Shown in pieces: positions 58,960 through 64,000 of a stretch of 64,000 bases of DNA. Origin of the DNA: an uncultured Lachnospiraceae bacterium (GTDB lineage: Bacteria; Bacillota; Clostridia; Lachnospirales; Lachnospiraceae). The stretch's first letter is position 1. Every line of letters begins with the position of its first letter. The position numbers and the translations under genes are program-made. The notes beneath the pieces are model-generated. The model was given only the letters and a program-made list of their open reading frames with translations. It had not been told where the DNA came from and did no database searches. The DNA is taken from positions 1 to 64,000 of the forward strand of contig CAJTPO010000017.1 of assembly GCA_910578115.1 (NCBI GenBank), in the 5' to 3' direction.

Positions 58960-59358
58960 TTGTCAGGGGAATATATAAAGGAGATAGATCCGGCGGTAGT
59001 ATGGGTATTGGCGGGTCTGACCATTTTAGCGCTGCTGCTGGCAGTGAGCCTGTATGGTATACAGAATTATACGGTGCGTATTTATAATTGGAACGGGAAG
59101 CGTTATTGTTATCTGGGACGAGCGGAAATCGGGCAGAGCAAAGACGGATTCTGTGTGCGGATTGGGGAGAGAATGGCGGATCTGTCCTATACTACGTTGT
59201 ATCAGATCTGCCCTTCCAGGCATTTTGTGCGCAAAAACAGGTACAGGAGCATGATGCTGTGTGCCGGTGATGTGCGGTGCATGCTGCATGTGGATGGGTG
59301 TATGCGGCAGTCTGTATACTACAGGAAGGCCTGGCAGCTTTCGGGAAGGCAGGTATAG
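58960..59358 (+). CDS. Small single-helix membrane protein
   Basis: A 132-residue protein that starts at TTG 58960, seven bases after GGAGG (MSGEYIKEIDPAVV). One membrane helix (VWVLAGLTILALLLAVSLYG) is followed by a soluble, basic, Cys- and Tyr-rich domain ending CMRQSVYYRKAWQLSGRQV. No family recognised. It ends one base before the glycosyltransferase start, so the two are co-translated and may work together. Confidence 0.65.
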   Translation: MSGEYIKEIDPAVVWVLAGLTILALLLAVSLYGIQNYTVRIYNWNGKRYCYLGRAEIGQSKDGFCVRIGERMADLSYTTLYQICPSRHFVRKNRYRSMMLCAGDVRCMLHVDGCMRQSVYYRKAWQLSGRQV

Positions 59359-59359
59359 A

Positions 59360-60391
59360 ATGATAACAGTCAGCTTATGTATGATCGTGAAGAATGAAGA
59401 AAGGATTCTGGCAAGGTGTCTGAACAGTATTGCAGATCTGGTGGACGAAGTCATCATTGTGGATACCGGCTCGACAGATGATACGAAAAGGATTGCGGCA
59501 GAGTATACGGACAGGATCTATGATTTTATATGGACGGGGGATTTTGCGGAGGCCAGAAATTATGCTTTCTCCAAAGCGGGAATGGAATATATTTATTCGG
59601 CCGATGCGGATGAAGTGCTGGATGAGACAAACAGGGCGGCGTTTCGCCGGCTGAAGGAGACTCTGCTGCCGGAGATCGACATCGTGCAGATGTATTATAC
59701 CAATCAGCTCTCTCACGGCACGGTTTATAATTATGATAAAGAACTGCGCCCGAAGCTGTTTAAAAGACTGCGGACATTCCGGTGGCAGGGGGCTGTCCAC
59801 GAACAGGTAGGTCTGGAGCCGGTGATCTATGACAGTGAAGTCGAGATCAGGCATATGCCGGAAAGCAATCATAAGGACAGGGATCTGGCAGCCTTTCTGC
59901 GCATAATACGGGAGGGGGAGCGCCTGGACAAGAGACTGCATGGATTATATGCCAGAGAGTTGTTTATTGCCGGAGAGGATCAGGATTTTCTGGATGCAGG
60001 TTTCTTCTTTGAAGAATCCTGCCGGGATACGGCAAGGGATGCGGAGGAAATCAAGGAAGCGGCCTGTGCGGCGGCGCGGGCCGCACGGATTGCAGGAGAT
60101 ACCGGGAAGTTCTTTAAGTATGCCATGAAGGTGGTGGCATGTGAAGGCTGTGCAGAGATCTGCTGTGAGCTGGGCGATTATTATCTGAGGGAACAGGATA
60201 TTGACGAGGCTGTCGTGTGGTATTATAATGCGGCCTATGAGACGGAGAGTATTTTGAATCTGAGCTGCAGCGGAGAGATCCCGCTGTACGGACTGGCGGA
60301 GTGTTACCGTGCGGCCGGGAATGAAGCGCAGGCGGCCGAATATGAAAGACTGGCCAGGGATGCGGCAGCCCGGAACCATACAGCAGGCTGA
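59360..60391 (+). CDS. GT2 glycosyltransferase with C-terminal TPR-like region
   Basis: A 343-residue protein: ITVSLCMIVKNEERILARCL, then VDEVIIVDTGSTDDTKRIAA and YIYSADADEVLDETNR as the metal motif, QGAVHEQVGLEP, and from about residue 200 helical repeats (AACAAARAARIAGDTGKFFK, YLREQDIDEAVVWYYNAAYE). This is the SunS/TPR-type GT2 class, which can glycosylate peptides or surface molecules. The target is unknown. ATG 59360 overlaps the spacing of the preceding stop. The 60392-60539 spacer holds a CCGTGCCG/CGGCACG hairpin only. Confidence 0.85.
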   Translation: MITVSLCMIVKNEERILARCLNSIADLVDEVIIVDTGSTDDTKRIAAEYTDRIYDFIWTGDFAEARNYAFSKAGMEYIYSADADEVLDETNRAAFRRLKETLLPEIDIVQMYYTNQLSHGTVYNYDKELRPKLFKRLRTFRWQGAVHEQVGLEPVIYDSEVEIRHMPESNHKDRDLAAFLRIIREGERLDKRLHGLYARELFIAGEDQDFLDAGFFFEESCRDTARDAEEIKEAACAAARAARIAGDTGKFFKYAMKVVACEGCAEICCELGDYYLREQDIDEAVVWYYNAAYETESILNLSCSGEIPLYGLAECYRAAGNEAQAAEYERLARDAAARNHTAG

Positions 60392-60539
60392 TCCGTGCCG
60401 GAATGTCTGGAGAAACAGGCGCAGGCATAAAAGGATACGGCACGAAGCAGCGTATGATACAAAGCGCAGATTTTCCTTAAACGGAATCATCAGGATAGTG
60501 CGAAAATGAATGTAACGATAGAGAGGTATACGGTACACT

Positions 60540-61595
60540 ATGAAATGGGAAGAAAATGTGCGCCGGGTCGTTCCTTATATACCGGGGGAACAGCCGGAAG
60601 ATCAGAATGTGATCAAATTGAATACCAATGAGAACCCTTACCCGCCGGCTCCGGGAGTGGCGGCCAGGCTTGCGTCGTTGACGCCAGAACGGATGCGCCT
60701 GTATCCGGCTTTTCCGGAACAGACACAGCTGGCGGAGGTTCTTGCCAGGAAGTATCAGATCGGCAAAGAACAGCTTTTTATCGGAGTCGGGTCGGATGAT
60801 GTGCTGTCGCTGGCATTCATGACGTTTTTTCAATCGGGAAGACCGGTCTTTTTCCCGGATATCACGTATTCGTTCTACGATGTATGGGCGGATCTGTATA
60901 GAGTGCCGTATGAGACGAAAGCATTGGATGAGGAATTTTGTATCAGGCCGGAGGATTACAGGCAGCCAAACGGAGGGGTGATCTTTCCTAATCCCAATGC
61001 ACCCACGGGTGTGTTGATGGATCTGTCCGGGGTGGAGGAGATCGTGGAAGCCAACCGTGACGTTGTGGTGATTGTGGACGAAGCCTATATCGATTTCGGC
61101 GGTACGAGCTGTCTGCCTTTGATCGGGAAATATGATAACCTGCTGGTGGTGCAGACTTTTTCGAAATCCAGATCCATGGCCGGTATGCGGATCGGATATG
61201 CCATGGGAGATCCGAAATTGATCCGATATTTGAATGATGTAAAGTATTCGGTCAATTCGTATACAATGAATTATGCGGCGCTTCAACTTGGAGTTGAGGC
61301 AGTGGAAGATGAGGCCTATTTCGAGGAATGCTGTGCCAGGATCGTCAAGACCCGCGAACATGCGGAGAGCAGGCTGCGTCAGCTGGGATTTACTTTTCCG
61401 AAATCTTATGGTAATTTTATCTTTGCCAGTCATAAGAGGATACCGGCGAAGGAAATATTCGAGAAGCTGAAAGCAGACGGCATATATGTCAGATATTGGG
61501 ATAAGGACAGGATCAGGAATCATCTTCGGATCACTGTTGGAACCGATGAGCAGATGGAGGCTCTGTACCGGGCGCTGGAGACGCTGCTGGAGTGA
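60540..61595 (+). CDS. hisC: Histidinol-phosphate-type aminotransferase
   Basis: A 351-residue PLP-dependent fold type I aminotransferase. LNTNENPYPPAPGV is the substrate loop, NPNAPTGVL and VIVDEAYIDFGG bind the cofactor, and TFSKSRSMAGMRIGYAMGDP holds the Schiff-base Lys. The sequence matches HisC-like enzymes, which convert histidinol phosphate to imidazole-acetol phosphate or act on aromatic amino acids. No other his genes are adjacent, so the gene symbol is a family name only. ATG 60540 has AGAGG about 15 bases upstream. Confidence 0.85.
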   Translation: MKWEENVRRVVPYIPGEQPEDQNVIKLNTNENPYPPAPGVAARLASLTPERMRLYPAFPEQTQLAEVLARKYQIGKEQLFIGVGSDDVLSLAFMTFFQSGRPVFFPDITYSFYDVWADLYRVPYETKALDEEFCIRPEDYRQPNGGVIFPNPNAPTGVLMDLSGVEEIVEANRDVVVIVDEAYIDFGGTSCLPLIGKYDNLLVVQTFSKSRSMAGMRIGYAMGDPKLIRYLNDVKYSVNSYTMNYAALQLGVEAVEDEAYFEECCARIVKTREHAESRLRQLGFTFPKSYGNFIFASHKRIPAKEIFEKLKADGIYVRYWDKDRIRNHLRITVGTDEQMEALYRALETLLE

Positions 61596-61608
61596 GAATC
61601 CGTAATGG

Positions 61609-61702
61609 CAGCGGTGTTGAGCGCACAGATGCCATACAGCAGGTCTGCATGTGTGCATTTCTTTAAGCGCTGCGGCCTCAGCGTAAAACGCTTCGTAATA
61701 GA
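61609..61702 (+). repeat. Structured leader repeat, relative E1
   Basis: GCACAGATGC pairs with GCATGTGTGC, then AGCGT-AAA-ACGCT (61680-61692) forms the small hairpin also seen in relative C, and TTCGTAATAGAGG follows. An ATG at 61711 opens only seven codons (MQIGIKF). It looks like a decayed leader that has lost its gene. Confidence 0.45.
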
Positions 61703-61769
61703 GGCAAATATGCAGATCGGGATCAAATTTTAAGGCATAGAGACATATATTTGTAGTAAGGATTTAACA

Positions 61770-61832
61770 TCTGGTGCATGTGTCCGGGAGATTCTTACGG
61801 ATAACTTTACAGAAATGCTTCGGCATGGAGGG
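61770..61832 (+). repeat. Structured leader repeat, relative E2
   Basis: CCGGGAG..TTACGG and GCAT..ATGC pairs precede TGCTTCGGCATGGAGGG, the ribosome binding site of the COG2426 gene. The ending is identical to copy A over 13 bases; the hairpins are weaker. Confidence 0.45.
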
Positions 61833-61836
61833 AATT

Positions 61837-62334
61837 ATGGAAAAATTAGCGGCAGCTTTTGCAGTAACTTTAGGCAGGTATGTATCAAAGGAAGCGGTGG
61901 TATTTATCATATCGATGGTCCCGATCCTGGAACTTCGGGGAGGACTGATCGTATCAAAGCTTCTGGAGGTCCCGATCACTACGGCGATCCCGTTGTGTAT
62001 CATCGGCAATATCATTCCGATTCCGTTTATCCTGCTTTTTATCAAACAGATTTTTAAGTGGATGAAGAAGATAAAGCTTTTTCGTGGACTGGTGGAGAGA
62101 CTGGAAGCCAAGGCCATGGGCAAAAGTGACAGCATTAAGAAATATGAGTTCTGGGGACTGGTATTGTTTGTAGGGATTCCCCTGCCGGGCACGGGTGCGT
62201 GGACGGGTTCCCTGATCGCGGCGCTGCTGGATGTGGACTTTAAGAAAGCTGTACTGGCAGAGCTTCTTGGGATCGCGATCGCGACGATTATCATGTCGAT
62301 CTTCTCTTATGGACTTCTGGGAGTCCTGCTGTAG
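61837..62334 (+). CDS. Small multidrug export-type membrane protein (COG2426)
   Basis: A 165-residue protein of the Sm_multidrug_ex (PF06695) family with about four helices: FIISMVPILELRGGLIVSKL, then CIIGNIIPIPFILLFI, FWGLVLFVGIPLPGTGAW and TGSLIAALLDVDFKKAVLA. Charged inside loops lie between. The family function is not well proven. ATG 61837 follows GGAGGG by four bases; ATG 61825 overlaps the site. It is the downstream gene of leader E2. Confidence 0.88.
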   Translation: MEKLAAAFAVTLGRYVSKEAVVFIISMVPILELRGGLIVSKLLEVPITTAIPLCIIGNIIPIPFILLFIKQIFKWMKKIKLFRGLVERLEAKAMGKSDSIKKYEFWGLVLFVGIPLPGTGAWTGSLIAALLDVDFKKAVLAELLGIAIATIIMSIFSYGLLGVLL

Positions 62335-62383
62335 GAGAAGCAGGCGGCAGTGTGCCGGGAAGCACACGGAGAATGTAGTGTAT

Positions 62384-64000
62384 ATGGACAGAAAGATAAG
62401 AAAATATGCCATTCTGGCCGGGGTATGTATGGCGGCGGCCGTTGTGGCCGGAATCGTCTTATTGTGCTGCGGCCATCAGGGCGGCAGCGCTAATCTTGCA
62501 CGGCAAAGGGGCGTTATTGCCACCAGCGACAGTGCGGAGACTGAGGACTTGACGGCATATAAGGCGATTGACGGGGATGACAGTGTGTTATCCCGCTGGT
62601 CCAGTGAGAATAACTGGGAGGATGCAGCCCACTATATACAACTGGAATTTCCAACAGAAATTTCAGTTTCTTTTGTTGTCCTGAAATGGGAAAGGCGCAA
62701 TGTGATCTCCTATGCGCTGGAAGGTTCTGTGGACGGTGAAATATGGGAGACACTGCGGCAGTTTGACACTGCACCGGAGACAAAAGAGCAGGAAATTGCG
62801 CTTGCGGATGCTGTGACGGTCAGATTCTTAAGGCTCAGCACGTATCAGGTATCTGTCCGGGAAGAGGATTATTCCAATCTTTATCAGAATGTATCGCTCT
62901 ATGAATTCGAAGTCTACGCGGACAAGCCGGCAGCTTATCGGTTAGAGGCGGCAGAGATCGGCACGCGGGAGGATGGCAGCAGATATCTGATCATGCCGGC
63001 AGCGCCGGAAGGATATGAGACGACTTATCTGGGCGCCGACTATGAGCAGGTAATCGGTGCGGACGGCACTGTATATGATACGATTCAGGAGAAAGAAGTG
63101 ACGGTCGGTTTCCGGGTAAGCAGCAGGAAGGATGAGACGGATACACGGGAGATTGCGCAGGTTTTGACCGTGCCGGCCCATCCGGCGGCGCAGGGAGGAC
63201 AGGACGGAGGCGGACAGGAAGAGAAAGCGGATGCTGCAAAAGGCAGGGTTAACGACTGTCCGGAGGTGATCCCGGCTCTGGCGGAATGGCAGGGAAGCAG
63301 AGGGAAGCTTACGTTCACCGGGGCATTCCGTGTTGTGGTGGAGGAAGGTTCTTCTCTGCAGGAGGAAGCGGAGCTTTTGACAGAACGCCTGAGAGTTGTG
63401 ACGGGATATGCGCCGCAGGTGGTATGCGGCGATGTTGAGGAAGCACGGGCAGGTGACATCTATCTTGGATATACAGAGGAGGCCTGCGGACTGGGGAGTG
63501 AAGGGTATCTCATTGATATATCTGACACGTGTGTCATACTTGCAGAATCCGATACGGGCGTACGATGGGGAACGGTGACACTGCTGCAGATCCTGGGACA
63601 GGAACATGGCCTGCCTAAGGGAAAGATAAGGGACTATCCGCTCTATGAAGTGCGGGGATTCGGGATCGATGTGGCGCGCAAGGCTGTATCCATGGACACG
63701 CTGTATGCCATGATGGAGGCTATGTCTTATTATAAGATGAATGACCTGACCATTCATCTGAATGATAATGTGATCCTGAGTACCAGCGGCCTTACCGATT
63801 CGGTGGAAAGCGCGATGACGGCGGACAGCGCTTTCCGGCTGGAATCGGAGGTGGTAAATGACAGAGGGGAGAGATTGACGTCATCGGAATATGCCTATAC
63901 GAAGGAGGAATTTGCACAGTTTATCGATACTGCGAAGACCTACGGTGTGACGGTGGTTCCGGAGATTGACACGCCGGCGCATTCCCTGTCCATTACGAAA
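62384..64000 (+). CDS. GH20 beta-N-acetylhexosaminidase, N-terminal part (cut by window edge)
   Basis: The frame starts at ATG 62384 and stays open for the remaining 539 codons of the window. It has an N-terminal membrane or signal segment (VCMAAAVVAGIVLLCCG), a discoidin/F5-8-type domain (about 45-185: YKAIDGDDSVLSRWSSENNW, VVLKWERRNVISYALEGSVD), a spacer, a GH20b domain (about 305-420) and the start of the GH20 barrel (RDYPLYEVRGFGIDVARKAV, MNDLTIHLNDN, VPEIDTPAHS). The catalytic Asp-Glu pair should come after the window. It would remove terminal GlcNAc or GalNAc from mucin or milk glycans outside the cell. GGAG is 13 bases upstream. Confidence 0.85.
   Translation, partial: MDRKIRKYAILAGVCMAAAVVAGIVLLCCGHQGGSANLARQRGVIATSDSAETEDLTAYKAIDGDDSVLSRWSSENNWEDAAHYIQLEFPTEISVSFVVLKWERRNVISYALEGSVDGEIWETLRQFDTAPETKEQEIALADAVTVRFLRLSTYQVSVREEDYSNLYQNVSLYEFEVYADKPAAYRLEAAEIGTREDGSRYLIMPAAPEGYETTYLGADYEQVIGADGTVYDTIQEKEVTVGFRVSSRKDETDTREIAQVLTVPAHPAAQGGQDGGGQEEKADAAKGRVNDCPEVIPALAEWQGSRGKLTFTGAFRVVVEEGSSLQEEAELLTERLRVVTGYAPQVVCGDVEEARAGDIYLGYTEEACGLGSEGYLIDISDTCVILAESDTGVRWGTVTLLQILGQEHGLPKGKIRDYPLYEVRGFGIDVARKAVSMDTLYAMMEAMSYYKMNDLTIHLNDNVILSTSGLTDSVESAMTADSAFRLESEVVNDRGERLTSSEYAYTKEEFAQFIDTAKTYGVTVVPEIDTPAHSLSITK

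Noticed and set aside
60477..61658. A 393-codon minus-strand frame
   Set aside because: It is opposite the aminotransferase gene, with no family resemblance and no start signal.
1..64000. CRISPR arrays, tRNA or rRNA genes
   Set aside because: No regularly spaced direct repeats and no cloverleaf or rRNA sequence were noticed on either strand.

Overview
The window looks like a chromosome segment of a gut-type Clostridia, most probably Lachnospiraceae. This rests on the gene families (PfoR-like PTS IIC, PadR plus HAAS regulators, DUF3160 lipoprotein, LicD/TarI glycan genes, COG2426 exporter), strong GGAGG ribosome sites, A/T-rich promoters and mid-range GC. It is an inference, since no rRNA or tRNA is present. 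The species cannot be named from the sequence.

Layout. 1-351 is the 3' end of a group II intron. 365-2948 holds two minus-strand genes: a surface protein with two FliD-like modules and a PfoR-like membrane protein. 3361-5787 is an M20 dipeptidase behind a structured repeated leader, then an aldo/keto reductase. 5933-14790 is a polysaccharide deacetylase gene split in two by a 7.85-kb element (6357-14206) bounded by a 12-bp direct repeat. The element carries an AraC regulator, five sugar enzymes (three xylose-isomerase-like TIM barrels, two Gfo/Idh/MocA oxidoreductases) and a large serine recombinase. Joining the flanks at the repeat restores the deacetylase frame exactly. 14875-16174 is scarred: an IS605-like end, a frameshifted AbiF-type HEPN gene with its own promoter and leader RNA, and a second decayed copy of the deacetylase 3' end. 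16304-20056 is a heterodimeric ABC exporter.

20643-36669 is a teichoic-acid-like surface glycan locus. A divergent XRE regulator has palindromes overlapping the operon promoter. Then follow a GT2 glycosyltransferase, ABC export permease and ATPase, LicD, a TarI-type cytidylyltransferase, an SDR, a CDP-glycerol phosphotransferase/HAD fusion, two giant YfhO proteins and an acyltransferase. The last three genes each contain a run of exactly nine G, suggesting phase variation.

37018-47130 holds carB with a structured leader, an ABC-2 exporter behind a probable riboswitch or attenuator, an AAA/DUF4143 ATPase, and a PadR-HAAS-membrane protein trio. 47524-64000 holds a DUF3160 lipoprotein, a CapA-like protein, a type I toxin-antitoxin locus whose leader is duplicated on the far side of a sodium symporter, a LURP-one protein ending inside a 160-bp MITE, a cytidylate-kinase-like protein, a NYN-LOTUS protein, a lipoprotein, an acyltransferase, a TPR glycosyltransferase, a HisC-type aminotransferase, a small exporter and the start of a GH20 hexosaminidase.

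The strongest leads are: (1) the recombinase element that switches a deacetylase off while bringing in a sugar operon, and whose recombinase changes its C-terminus on excision; (2) three consecutive poly-G9 glycan genes; (3) a family of structured leaders ending in CTTCGGAATGGAGG in front of unrelated genes; (4) the AbiF/leader RNA locus; (5) the duplicated type I toxin leader.
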